Shown here piece after piece: positions 45,877 through 57,783 of a stretch of 64,000 nt of DNA. Both the position numbers and the translations under genes were made by a program. Under the pieces are notes generated by a model. The model made no database searches and had not been told where the DNA came from. It saw nothing but the letters and a program-made list of their open reading frames with translations. Each line of letters starts with the position of its first letter. Positions within the stretch are counted from its first letter, which is position 1. Where the stretch lies: positions 26,386,259 to 26,450,258 of the forward strand of contig CM046353.1 of the NCBI GenBank assembly GCA_025403435.1. Reading direction: 5' to 3'. This DNA is from Artocarpus heterophyllus (lineage: Eukaryota > Streptophyta > Magnoliopsida > Rosales > Moraceae).

Positions 45877-48060
45877 TGTTATGCCCCGTAATACGAGAGG
45901 TGACGTGGTAGTTTATTTAAGTTAAATGAATGAAAATTTTATTAAAATATGAGCTTAAGTCCTTAAATTAAATTATGAAAATATGAAAATTTTTTAAATC
46001 ACTTATAATCATTAAACAGATAAAAACATTGAGACAAACATTAAGTAAATAATAAAGTAACAAAAGATGCGAGTATGGGTCCCACACAACTTGTGCACAC
46101 ACATAGTATTGACAATATAGTAATACAACCACAGTCCAAGTAAAGAGAAAGTTAAAACGTTACATGCCTTGATATAATAATTTAAACAGCGTATTAAGTC
46201 CATCTACTGCTCTGAGTTTGATCTGTGGGGTCCTTTCTGAACCTAAGCTGAAATCCACCTAGAGGGCAAAGGGTTTAAAACAGATAAAACATGAGCGAAA
46301 GGCCTAGTAGGACTATATTTTAAGAAACATTAAATCTAAATGGAAATATCATTATTCAAGAAATTATTTAGGAGAAGACTTGAACAAATAAGTTTAAACA
46401 AAATCATTCTTACCCAAAATTGTTTATTGGTTGACCAGAAAGAACAATCATTTCCTTTTCTTGGGCAAACCACATATATAACACCACTGTAGTGGCCTAG
46501 TTGGGTTTCGAGACCTGCCCCCAAGGTTGCACGCTACACGACCCGATCTCTGATATGGCGTTATGCCCTTATATTCATTTCTATTATCATTTAAACCCAA
46601 TAACCAGGTATTTTCATTTACATTTATTATAGGGTCCATTATGAAGTTCACTTCAATTCACGGTTTATAAAAATAACCGATAAAAATTCCTTTTTAAATC
46701 AACAGTTGAAAACATTTTGATAAAACCCTTTTTGAGACCAAAATCATTTGAAAACTTGGCTACCAAAGAAAGGGTAGAAGTCCTACCTCAATACTCGTAC
46801 CGGTATCCCACACCGTAATCTCGGTCTGCTATACGTTAGCTTCGTGGATCCACGAACGACCTTAAATAGAAACTAGGTCTATCAGTATCTAGTTTAAGAT
46901 ATTTTACATTGCTAATAAACCATTTCATGGTGTCCTAGTGTGCCGTTTGCATTCATAAAATCATTTTATAAAGTTAGAATTTCAATCGGGGTTCAAAATA
47001 GTGAAAACGGATGAAAAATCACAAAATTTTTCCTTGTTCGGTCGGCCTACCAGTCACCCTGGTTCGGCCAGCCGAACTGTGTAGTTCTACCTACCGGAGG
47101 ACCAGGTCCGGTCGGCCGAACTTCTTTAGGTTTGGCCTGCCGGACGGATGAATCCGAACTGCCGAACCCTTGAATCCGGTTTGTCGAATTGGAAAATTCT
47201 AGAATTTTCCAAGCACGGGTTCTCGGCCATCCCATGTCCAAATCTTCATTTCAACTTGTTTTTCTCAGTTCTCAGGCATGAAAAACAATCATAGATAATA
47301 GAAAAACATAACAGGACACTTTTAAACTCATTTAAACAAGATTTGCACACAAAATCCAAGAAAATCCAAAAATAGAGAAAAATAGAGAAAAATGAAAAAT
47401 CTTGATTCAAATCCTTTTTTTTTCAAACAAAGCTTAGATCCTAGTTGTTCTAAGTTTCTCTAACTTAGATCAAAGGTTTTTTAAGTTCAAATAAGCTTAG
47501 ATTTGAAAATACAAGAAAAATTGAAAAATTGAAAAAGTTTTGAAATTTGAAAACTAACATCGAATTGAAGCTTTAAATCGCGTTTTTAGTTGCTCGAACA
47601 TGTTCCCGAGCCTCCAATCCACTAAACTAAAGCTTGGGGCTCCTTCTTAACTCAAAGATTTTGAGAGAAAATGAGAGAGAAAGGGAGAGGCAGTGAGAGA
47701 GAGAGTGATGCATGGGAGAGAGAGAGGGAGAGCTGAGAGAGAAAGAGAGAATGAGAGGAAGAGAGGGAGAGTGAGAGATATAAATAGAGGAAAAAAGTGG
47801 ACTGTTTTACTGTGCGAAAACTGTGTGCCACCCACGGCTTTGTAAAACAAACATATTTGACATTTGACATTGTCATGTTCCAAATATTCAAAATGACCAT
47901 TAAAATAATGAGAAACAACTAGAAATCATTAAAATAATAAAAACAACTTTAAATTTCAAAGTTTCACCAAATGATCAAATTAGGTTTAAAATATTCATTA
48001 TGGCACACTAATCCACCATTTAACATTCTAATATCATTTAATAAATTTCAGGACGTTACA
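45877..48060 (-). repeat. Element F 5' LTR (2184 bp)
   Basis: It starts TGTTATGCCCCG and ends GACGTTACA on the plus strand. It carries the same GA-rich stretch (47660-47780) and palindrome array (47035-47180) as the 3' copy. Confidence 0.92.
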
Positions 48061-48065
48061 AAACA

Positions 48066-50340
48066 TCCCAAGTCAAGTTTAATAAGTTGTCATATTAATA
48101 AGACAATCCTAAAATTTTTAAAGGACTGTTTTCAACACTGTATACAAACATAAATTAGAATTTTACTCATTGCTCGAATTGCAATATAGGTGCATGTTTA
48201 AACATTGGCTCAGATCAGAGTTCAAATAACTTATTTTAATTTTTTTTTTTTGTTCAAATCAAATACTCTAAATGGCAAGAATAGATTCACGAACCAATGG
48301 GGCTAAAGTTTTTACCCAAGTCTCCAAACACCTTTTCTGTGGAGACTCTTTGTCTATTTTCCTTCCCGTGCAAGAGAGCATATATCCAAATTCTAAACGA
48401 CCCCACAAAAGGAAAAAAAAAAACAAAAAATCTGATCATGATAGTGACATTAATAAAGGCAGTATAAATTGAAGCGCATATGATACGTTCTGGAAACTTT
48501 AATTTCGTGATACATGTTAATCGATCTTTTCAAACCAATTATTCATATATACTATTTATTATTGATATGTAATACTCCCTTTTCCTTTATGAAAACTTGA
48601 CACAAAAAAAAATCAAGATCCGTGTAGCAAAGAAATTATATTAAGAATCTTTGAGTTAATGGCAGATATGATGACCTGGTTGGCTCATATATATAATTAA
48701 CTAGCGTGGATAGTATTGAGTCATCACTTGCATGTTAATTATAATACAACAGATCAATAAGCTGAAAGCTTACTCAATATGCATCTGACCTTTCATAGGA
48801 TGCTTTTTTGTTTTATTAATACTCTAAAGATGAGTTCGAGAGCCGAAACTCTGTAGCATATTTAATGTTTTTGCATTTCGGTCAAATACATTATCCAACG
48901 TCGGTCTGTTGGAAGTAAAACTGTGTTCATTTTTTAAGTAGATTTGAGCCAAACAATTTTTGTTCTATTAATGTGTTTTTGAATTTTTGGTATAAATAAA
49001 ATACACGAGAATGAAATGGCACAAATAATCTTTTTAAAAAAAGAAAAAAAAGAAAAAAGAGGACATTATTTTTCGGTTGTGATTTTGGTTCTCACTCCCT
49101 AAATGTCCTTTCACGTCAATCCAAAACAAGCTGCTAGTCCTAAACAGGAAAGTATTTATCTTGTTCACGCAAGCCATGTGCCAAATACATAAAAAGTATC
49201 CATATAAAAAAGATGATACTCTTAACCATCACTTGGAAATAGATAGCTCAAACAAAATCTGACACATTACGAGGGCATCATCAGTGCTACTTGTATTACT
49301 TTGGCAAGTAGCCAATGCGTTTCTTGCACATGTGATGATGTGAATTTAATTTGATGACCCTAACTTGGAAATAGATTGCTCAAACAAAATCTAACACACT
49401 ACGAGGGCGTCATGAGTACTACTTGTATTACTATGGCAAGTAGCCAATGCGTTTCTTGCACATGTGATGATGTTGAATTTAATTTGATGACCCTAATTAG
49501 TTTTCTAACCAAGAAAACGATTGTTGCATGTTCTTATAGGGTACTGATTTGTTGGCCCATTTGGAAAGTTGTTGGTGATGATCCGTTTATTTAATCATCT
49601 CTTCCAAATTGGGATAAGAGATAAGCAGCTTTAGTTCATGGCTGAAACCATTTAACATAGTGAACTACATCACACAGAATGATGAGCTTCTAGTGACTTG
49701 GCTGATAAGCAAGGAGACACAAGCAATTAAAATGAAATGAAAAGAGCTTCAACTTTGTTTTTCTACATTGGCAAGTTTAGAATAAGGTGATCTGATTGTT
49801 GATCGTCCGTTTATCATCCACTTTAAGACTTTTACCTTCAAAAGGATTGTCATCATGTTTAATATTTGCTCAAAATTGTGTTGTTACTAACCTCCAAAAT
49901 TAACACTTAAATTTATAATTATTTGGTCGCCAATGGTTTTTATTATATCAAGATTGTCTGTCTCTTTTGAGTCATACAAATGTTAATAATTTATCATTTT
50001 GAAAAAGTTATTTAAAAAACGTAATAATGAGAAAAATAGACCAAACTAAAAAAAGAATAAAAAAAAGGCTAAAATTGATAAAATGTTAACAAATAGACAA
50101 TTTAAATTTAAATTTAAATTTAAATCCACATTAATCAAGTAAGATAATGACTAAAATACCCCACATCAAAACCCAAGCTCTCCCTTTTACTCTCTCTTTT
50201 TCTTCTCTTCGCTCTCTTTCTTTCTCTATTTGGAATGGCGCACCACTATTGCAGCTCGTCTTACACATAAACAAATACAAGACTTGGGGGAAAATGTCCT
50301 AGGATTTAATGAGAAAATAGACCCAAGCAGCAGCTATCGA
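48066..50340. other. AT-rich intergenic region
   Basis: No gene recognised. It contains A-runs, an (AAATTT)n stretch near 50100-50126 and the tandem duplication listed separately. Confidence 0.5.
49231..49496. repeat. Tandem duplication, two 133-bp units
   Basis: Units 49231-49363 and 49364-49496 share ACTTGGAAATAGAT, GCAAGTAGCCAATGCGTTTC and TTTAATTTGATGACCCTAA, with about nine differences. They are likely a local duplication. Confidence 0.9.
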
Positions 50341-50542
50341 ACCAACGGAGACTATGAAAGGAGAAGGAGAATATGAAACGAAGAGAAAGCGACAGACAGA
50401 GTCGCAGAGGGAGAGAGGGAATTGGAAACCGTGGCAGGAGCTGCGCCTGAGTCATGCGAGGAGGAGGCACCGGAGTCACGCAAGATCGCCGAACTCGTCG
50501 TCAGAGTCACGCGAAGTCGTCATCGGAGCTGGGAGAGAGAAG
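50341..50542 (+). other. GC-richer fragment beside the H LTR, possible gene remnant
   Basis: A CT-rich stretch (50175-50235) is followed by a GA/GC-rich open segment ending where the H LTR begins. It resembles the leader and first codons of a plant gene and includes repeated AGTCACGC words. No family is recognisable and the other side of H is not in the window. Confidence 0.25.
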
Positions 50543-51275
50543 TGTTAGAAACAATGTTTTCTTCTAATAACAGGATTTACAAACAATATATTGCATGGAT
50601 AATACGAATAGGTTACAATTATAAAATTGAAAATGATGGAAATAGGTATAACAAAACCTTCAACTTCAACTGAATCAAAGTGGTAATTAGACGAATGAAT
50701 GGTCGAGGCACGTAGAGCTCACGCTTTCCTTAAAACAGATTCGTCCCCTTCGGTTGTGCACGAGGATTCAACGGACGTCTGTCTCCCAGGATACAACGAC
50801 TACCAACGGAATCTTAAGCACTATTGAATACCGTTTTCGGCGAACCTTAAACTGTGTTTTTCTTCTATCACCAAAAACGACTACAACAAAAACTTGGTGG
50901 AACTTGAAAACAAAGGAAAAACTCTTTGACTTGGTGAGTGCAAATTCTAATCATCTATGTGTGTTCCAAACATGTGGAGGAGAGTTCTATATATATGCTT
51001 AAAAGAATAGACATTACAATCCACATTATAATGAGGCATTATTCAGAATATATGTGCATAATGACACCGGTTGCAACCTTCCATTTTCCATGATAATGGT
51101 ACTCATAATCTTCCATTAAACCATTGGTTGTAACCCTCCATTTTCCATGATTATGAAGCTCATAATCACCTATTAATCCATGCCTTTGGGTGTTACAACA
51201 TGAGGTTTATGACCTCCATTAATCTCCACCAATGAGCATCAATTTCTTGTTCACCCATTTGCTATTTTTCCAACA
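50543..51275 (-). repeat. Element H 3' LTR (733 bp)
   Basis: Plus strand TGTTAGAAACAATG to TTTTTCCAACA. A minus-strand TATATATAG box is near 50988-50997. Only one copy is in the window. Confidence 0.88.
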
Positions 51276-51289
51276 ATCCCCCACATGAA
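51276..51289 (-). other. Element H polypurine tract
   Basis: On the minus strand TTCATGTGGGGGAT abuts the LTR start TGTTGGAAAA. Confidence 0.8.
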
Positions 51290-51864
51290 TGAAATTGACA
51301 AACTACAAAGGAAAAACAAAGATACTACACGGTGATAGAGTTCTACGGTTAATATCTGCATAGGATAGGTAGGCGTTAACCCTTGAACCTTCCCTTGTGA
51401 AAGTATGTTTACTTTACTGGCTGACCAATAGACGCGATGTCCTTGAACTGTTCTGTCATTTGTGTAAACGATAACATACCTCACACAGATATTTTCCTGA
51501 CACAGTTTCAGTTCTCATGGTTATGTTCATTTTGGCCATGAACATCTCCCTGGTTCTGTAAGAGTTTCTAAAGAATTGAGCCCTAGCAATTCTCCTTTGA
51601 AGCGGCCCCACTTCTCTCTCACATAGGTGATTTCTTACTTAAGAGTAACCCGTATTACTCTGCTCGAATTCCAATGTATTCGACACTTTAGAATCATTAA
51701 AAGCAAACTGCTTAACCTTTCCTTACGGGTATCACTGTTTTTATATAAGAATGGGTTGGGGTAACCCCCACAGTGATCGTACTCAGCCTATTCAGTTTAG
51801 TTGTCCCATTGAACCTAGACCTTGGGATCTCCAGTCAACAAGGTTGGGTTTCCACTGTTTCGAC
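51290..51864 (-). other. Element H 3' untranslated region
   Basis: 575 bp without coding signal between the pol stop at 51865 and the polypurine tract. It contains CCCACTTCTCTCTCACATAGG and similar words but no recognised site. Confidence 0.6.
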
Positions 51865-53390
51865 CTACTCTTTTATGGGCTTAAGTCCCATTCTTCTTAA
51901 TGTTTTCTCAACTTGATTTCTATTCAGTCCTTTAGTTAACGAATCCGCAATATTTTCTTTAGACCTTACATAGTCTATTGTCATGACTCCAGTTGAGATC
52001 AGTTGTCTAACGGTATTATGTCGACGACGTATATGTCTCAACTTACTATTATACATCACATTCTGTGCCCTCCCAAGAGCAGACTGATTATCACAATGCA
52101 TGCATATTGCAGGCATAGGTTTAGGCCATTCAAGGATATCCTCCAAGAAATTCCTTAGCCATTCAGCTTCTTCACCGCTTTTATCCAAGGCTACAAATTC
52201 AGATTCCATAGTGGATCTGGTTATTACCGTCTGCTTTGAGGACTTCCATGAAACTACTGCACCTCCCAAAGTGAATACATATCCACTTGTAGCTTCAGAA
52301 TCCTATATATCAGACATCCAACTCGCGTCAAAATACCCTTCAAGAACAGCAGGATCTCTTGTATAATGTAGCCCATAATTACGAGTATACCATAAGTATC
52401 TGAGTACTCTAACAATCGCTTTCCAGTGATCATCTCCTGGATTACTCGTGAATCTACTCAGACTACTTACAGCATAGGCAATATCTGGTCTTGTACAATT
52501 CATTAAGTACATTAAACTGCCTATCACTCTAGCATATTCCACCTGGGATATACTTTCTCCTCTATTTTTGGACAGATGTTGACTAGTATCAATTGGTGTT
52601 CTGGCCACGCCAGTGTCATTTTTACTAAATTTGTCAAGTATTTTGTCCACATAGTGTGACTGGCTCAAGATGAGTCCATCAGGCGACCTTTTGATTTTGA
52701 TTCCTAAAATCACATCAGCAGGTCCCATGTCTTTCATGTCAAACCTAGAGTTCAACATATCTTTAGTAGATTTGATCATCCGATCATTGCTACCGACGAT
52801 TAGCATGTCATCTACATACAAACAAAGAATAACATATCCATCGTTTGTTCTTTTGACATAAACACACTTGTCACACTCATTAATTTTGAAGCCATTTGAC
52901 ATCATAACATTGTCAAATTTCTCATGCCATTGCTTTGGTGCTTGTTTAAGCCCATACAAAGACTTCACCAATTTGCAGACTTTCTTTTCTTGTCCTGGAG
53001 CAATACAACCTTCTGGTTGTTCTATATAAATTTCCTCTTCAAGGTCTCCATTAAGAAAAGTAGTCTTTACATCTATCTGATGTACTTCAAGATTCCGCAA
53101 AGCGGCAATCACTATAATCATTCTTATGGAGATTATTCTCATTACAGGAGAATAAGTATCAAAGTAATCAAAGCCTTCTTTTTGTCTATAACCTTTTATA
53201 ACAAGTCTAGCCTTATACTTGTCAATTGTTCCATCAGCTTTCATTTTGCGTTTGAAAATCCACTTACAACCTAGCGGTTTACTTCTTGGAGGAATGTCCA
53301 CTAATTCCCAAGTATGATTCTGCATGATGGAATCAATTTCACTCTTTATGGCTTCTTTCCATAAAGGACCCTCAGATGAGCTTACAGCTT
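51865..53390 (-). pseudogene. Element H reverse transcriptase and RNase H
   Basis: 53325-52303 covers the polymerase: [73 protein letters not shown] and the catalytic [12 protein letters not shown]. 52269-51865 is copia RNase H ([25 protein letters not shown]-type [14 protein letters not shown], the [10 protein letters not shown] tail). Both lie in one frame, parted by the stop at 52303 after SWMSDI. Catalytic residues appear intact. The end KPIKE is the natural C terminus. Confidence 0.9.
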
Positions 53391-54590
53391 CTTTAAAAGT
53401 TTAAGGTTCAGCCTCTAGCATGTAGGTCAGAAAGTCAGGTCCAAATGATTTTTATGTCCTTGTCCTTTTGCTTCGTCTAGGCTCTTCCTCTTCATATTCG
53501 GTTTCAACTTCTTGATGATCCTGACTATTCTCTTCAATAGTCTTAAACGTTCGTCTAAATGAACTTGGACCATCCTCTTTGGATTTGCAAGGAAATACAT
53601 GTTCAAAAAATGATGCATTCCTAGATTCCATTATTGTGTTCTTGTGAATCTTAGGGTTTTTAGATTCATACACAAGGAACCGATAAGCACTACTATTGTG
53701 GGCATAACCAATGAAGATGCAATCAATTGTTTTTGGACCTATTCTCATCTTCTTTGGTGTAGGTACCATTACCTTTGCAAGACACCCCCACACTCTCAAG
53801 TATTTGTAAGAAGGCTTTCTAGCTTTCCACAATTCATCTTGTCTTCTTTCTTCCGGGGTACCTTATTTAAAAGGTAATTAGCCAATAAAATGGCTTCCCC
53901 CCACATGTTCTGTGGCAATCCAGAACTTATCTGCATCGCATTCATCATATCCTTTAAGGTACGATTTTTGCGTTCAGTGACACCATTTGACTGAGGTGAA
54001 TAAGGTGGCGTAACCTCATGGATAATACCATGTTGTGCACAAAATTCACTAAATGGTTCTACATATTCACCACCACGGTAACTTCTTACCATCTTAATTT
54101 TCTTATTAAGTTGGTTTTCAACTTCTTGCTTATAGAGAGCAAACTTCTCTATAACTTCATCTTTGCTTTTAAGCAAATATACATAGCAATATTTTGTGCT
54201 ATCATCTATGAATGTAACAAAATATTTATTCCCACCTCTAGTTTGAATAAATTTTAAGTCACAAACATCGCTATGTATCAAATCAAGTGGCTCAGTATTT
54301 CTATCAATCATTTAGTATAAAGATCTCGTTAGTTTTGCCTCTACACATATTTCACATTTGTGTTTGGGATCAATATTAAATGTGGGTATGTGATTCAAGT
54401 TAATTAATTTACGCAAAGTATTATAATTAACATGACCTAGTCTACCATGCCATAAATTAGAAGACTCAAGCATATAAGCGGAAGACTTTTTGTTTTTATT
54501 AATGGAATTGGGCTTAATAGCCATTACATTCATTTTCCACATTCCATTTTTCACATATCCCTTTCCCACATACATTCCATGTTTAGACAA
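53391..54590 (-). pseudogene. Element H integrase
   Basis: 54590-54312 is the pre-integrase zinc region (LWHGRLGHVNYNTLRKL, CEICVEAKLTRS). A TAA follows, then 54311-53796 is the catalytic core (LDLIHSDVCDLK, GGNKYFVTFIDDSTKYCYVY, HGIIHEVTPPYSPQSNGVTE, RKNRTLKDMMN). A shift near 53820 leads to 53832-53452 (PSYKYLRVWGCLAKVMVP, IDCIFIGYAHNSSAYRFL). The region expected to supply the second catalytic D reads MVRSYRGGEYVEPF, with Y where copias usually have D, so the site looks mutated. Confidence 0.87.
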
Positions 54591-55774
54591 ACTATTTTAT
54601 CAGCTTCAAAAACCATCTTGAAGCCATGTGAACTCAGTAGAGTTCCAGAAATGAGATTCTTTCGGATATCAGGCACATACAGTACATTTTGAAGCTTAAC
54701 TTCCTTGCCTGATGTCATTTTCAGAACCACCATTCCTTGGCCCTTAATCTCAGATGTGGCAGAGTTGCCCATATACAGCTTCTCTCCAGAATCTGACCGT
54801 ATGAGTTCAACAAAAGCAGCTCTATCACAGCAAACATGGCGTGTGGCCCCAGTGTCTAGCCACCACTCATTTGGGTTGGAGTCCACCATGTTGACTTCAG
54901 AGACTAGGGCAGAGAGACTAATGTCTGACACTTCTTGTGTGATGGTGTCCACCACATTAGCCTCTTTCTTCTTGTTTCTCTTTGGTAGCCTACAATCTGC
55001 TGACTTGTGACCCACCTTGTCACAGTTGAAACATTTTCCTTGGAATTTCTGCTTCTTTGAAATTCCACCCTTAGGCCCCAGCTTGGACCCCGACTTGGTT
55101 TTCTTGTTCTTGGAGCTTTTATCATGCTCCACCACATTTGCTTTGGGAACAGACTTGTTCAAAAGCTTTTTCTCAGATCTTCTATTGTCTTCCTCAATGC
55201 GAAGTCGAACAATAAGATCTTCAATGCTCATCTCTTTATGCTTGTGCTTCAGATAGTTCTTGAAGTCATTCCACGCATGGGGTAGCATCTCTATGATTGC
55301 AGCTACCTGGAAAGACTCACTAATTATCATTCCTTCAGCATGAATTTCATGAACGAGTAATTGCAGTTCTTGTACTTGACTAATTACAGTCTTAGAATCC
55401 ACCATTCTGTAGTTCATCAACCATCCAACTATGAACTTCTTAGCACCAGCATCTTCTATTTTGTATTTATAGTCCAAAGACTCCCATACTTCTTTGGCCA
55501 TTTTTTTCAGACTGTACACATTATAAAGTGCATCAGTCAAGCCATTCAGAATATAATTCTTGCACAAGAAGTCAGAATGCTTCCATGCTTCAACAACAAG
55601 CAAGGTCTGAGCATCTGTTTCATACTCTCTAACAGTAGGAGGATCCTCTTTCAAGAATCTCGCAAGATTCAGTGTTGTCAAATAGAACAACATCTTTTCT
55701 TGCCAAGTTTTAAAATTCAGTCCATTAAATTTTTCAGGTTTTTCATTGTGGTTCACAGGAACTGTAACCGACAA
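54551..55774 (-). pseudogene. Element H gag and protease
   Basis: The 407-codon frame starts [20 protein letters not shown]. Copia gag motifs follow ([56 protein letters not shown]), a zinc knuckle [14 protein letters not shown] at 54992-55033, and protease [14 protein letters not shown] with [12 protein letters not shown]. The frame shifts near 54560. Gag itself is intact; the ATG context and position right after the leader support the start. Confidence 0.9.
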
Positions 55775-55781
55775 AGGTTGC

Positions 55782-57769
55782 TGTTAGACATGTATGCCCT
55801 AAGGAGTAAAAATGTAATACGTTTTTGGAGACATTTTTATCAATAAAGAATTTATTCATTTATATATACCAAATCTTGTCCTCTTTACGTTCATATTTGT
55901 TGAATGTATGATAAGTAAAGAGTAGTCTGAGACTGTCAGTCTAAACCTTAAGAATTGAGCATATGATGGGATGATTATGCGGTAGACACGATTCTTAAGG
56001 TGATGGTCTCAAACATACGATCCGCAATCGAGGGAATAAAGTTGGGCGCTTTATTCATGTAAAGATTGTTATGTTGTCTATATCCCTTTTGGGAGATGGT
56101 TTGTCTTGACCATCGGAGTTGGACTCCGTGAATAGAAACATTGGCACGTTGTCATAGGTGATGACGTGTTGGATAGGGATATAAAGTGAATTGGTTTGGA
56201 TTAATAATTTTGTCTTGGCAAATCGATTCACTTTAGACAGTCATTTGTATTGTATCTTAATCCTGAGATGAATAATGGGCCCGTTATCTCGACTTGTGTC
56301 TTTTGATGTACCAATGGGTGACTCCCACATCTCTATAGTGGTATGCATGTCGGTACGTTGGAGGCATGACTCTTGATAACGTAGACTTGTTATTCATAGA
56401 TATGGAATCCATAGCTCCTTTTAGGAGTAATGATATCCTCTTATATGCGTTGTCCTATAATTGGAAAACTGGAGCGCTCAACCATTTAAATACATAGGTG
56501 TAACCGAATGGTATACTATCTTTGGATGGTAAGTTTTCTAATGGTGAGACAATGGAACGTAAGATAAAAATAATCGGGAAGGTAAGACAGAACTTGTCCT
56601 TAAGCCGATCATGGATTATCATATAGGGATACGATACACTATGATATGTCATGGAGACTTAGCTACACGAGCTTCGTAATTCTATAAAGTTTGAGAGTGC
56701 AGCTCCAAGCTTTTAGTGGAGTAGCGTTGGAGTTGATAATTGTGAAATGTATATCTAGGATATTGGGTTTCATAATTATCATGAGCTTGAACTTTATAGT
56801 CCATTTTGGTCCCCTTTGCTAGCTCACAAAGTCTTGTAACGACACGGCGTGCTTCTCCAATAATTAGTGACTTATGTCGGATTTATCAGATTGGTTTAAA
56901 ATTTGTAAGAATCAAATAATTCATGTCTGTTTATCGGTTGAATTAATTTTGTAAGAAATTAGTTCAAGATAAACTTGTTGAATTATTGCGATCAGATAAT
57001 TCTTGTCTGTTTATCGGTTGTTTTAATTTTGGACAAAATTAGAACAAGATAAACTTGTAGAATTATTGTGAATTGATTTATTTTCTTAGAGATTTTCTTG
57101 ATAAAGTTTGTTTTGATCAGATAACTTCTCTATTGGGTTATTTGAATCAAAACTAAGACTTTATCCTTTAGAATCTCGGGTGGAAAATAAAAGATTCGCG
57201 GAGATTTTTTCTCGAGAGTTCGGCCTGCCAGATGACGTGTTCAGCCTGCCGATCAACGGTAGATAAGATTACGCATTTTCACGTGGATCTTATTAGATAT
57301 TGATCCAAACTTGATTCTGTTTCAAGTTTTTGAGACCTAATCTGATATGGACTGACCCCAGGACCAATAGGTATAAAAAGGAAGTGAGTCTCATGATTTG
57401 CTCAGATCAATTTGAGAGATTAAGAGTGATACTCTTCTAGTGAGCATCTAAAAACTCCCTGAGAGCTTTTGTTCATAAATCACGAGCACTAGCTTTGGGT
57501 TCTCTCTGTTGGTTGGAAGGAGAGTCACCAGTGGAAGAGCTGTACGTGTGAGCCCACACTCACTCCGGTTGTGGATAGAGAATAGCAAAGACCAGTTGGT
57601 TGAGGCTCTTCTGGAACGTTACTTCTCTACACAGGTTGCGGAGGTTCTTCGGCACACTGAGGTTAGTAAGATCTGTCTAATTTATACATATAACATGTCA
57701 AACTTGTGTTTTGGAAAATACTCTGATAAAAATTTTTAAAAAATTTTGCTGCGCACTTTGTTTCCAACA
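55782..57769 (+). repeat. Element G 5' LTR (1988 bp)
   Basis: TGTTAGACATG to TTTCCAACA. A TATAAAAAG box at 57372-57380 preceded by CCAAT predicts transcription from about 57405. Two palindromic TTCGGCCTGCC-type motifs lie at 57218-57256 upstream of it. It is related over its length to the minus-strand LTR at the left edge of the window. Confidence 0.9.
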
Positions 57770-57771
57770 AT

Positions 57772-57783
57772 TGGTATCAGAGC
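57772..57783 (+). other. Element G primer-binding site
   Basis: TGGTATCAGAGC, an exact initiator methionine tRNA match, two bases after the LTR. Confidence 0.92.

Larger units (their letters stand above)
39478..48060 (-). mobile_element. Element F: Ty3/gypsy chromovirus, both LTRs, AAACA duplication
   Basis: LTRs of about 2.19 kb (39478-41667, 45877-48060) flank minus-strand gag, protease, reverse transcriptase, RNase H and a partial integrase with a chromodomain-like tail. AAACA occurs at 39473-39477 and 48061-48065. LTR length, a primer site for initiator methionine tRNA and the C-terminal chromodomain-like segment fit the Del/Tekay group of chromoviruses (established knowledge). The LTRs differ by about 8% in the first 230 bp, so F is older than B. 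The integrase catalytic core is deleted, so F cannot integrate by itself. Confidence 0.93.
50543..55781 (-). mobile_element. Element H: Ty1/copia retrotransposon, broken by G
   Basis: A 3' LTR (50543-51275) with a polypurine tract is followed by minus-strand RNase H, reverse transcriptase, integrase, protease and gag up to the start codon at 55774. At 55782 the LTR of element G begins, so H's leader and 5' LTR are expected beyond G, outside the window. H has only two frameshifts and a few stops, the best coding state among the copias here. Confidence 0.92.
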
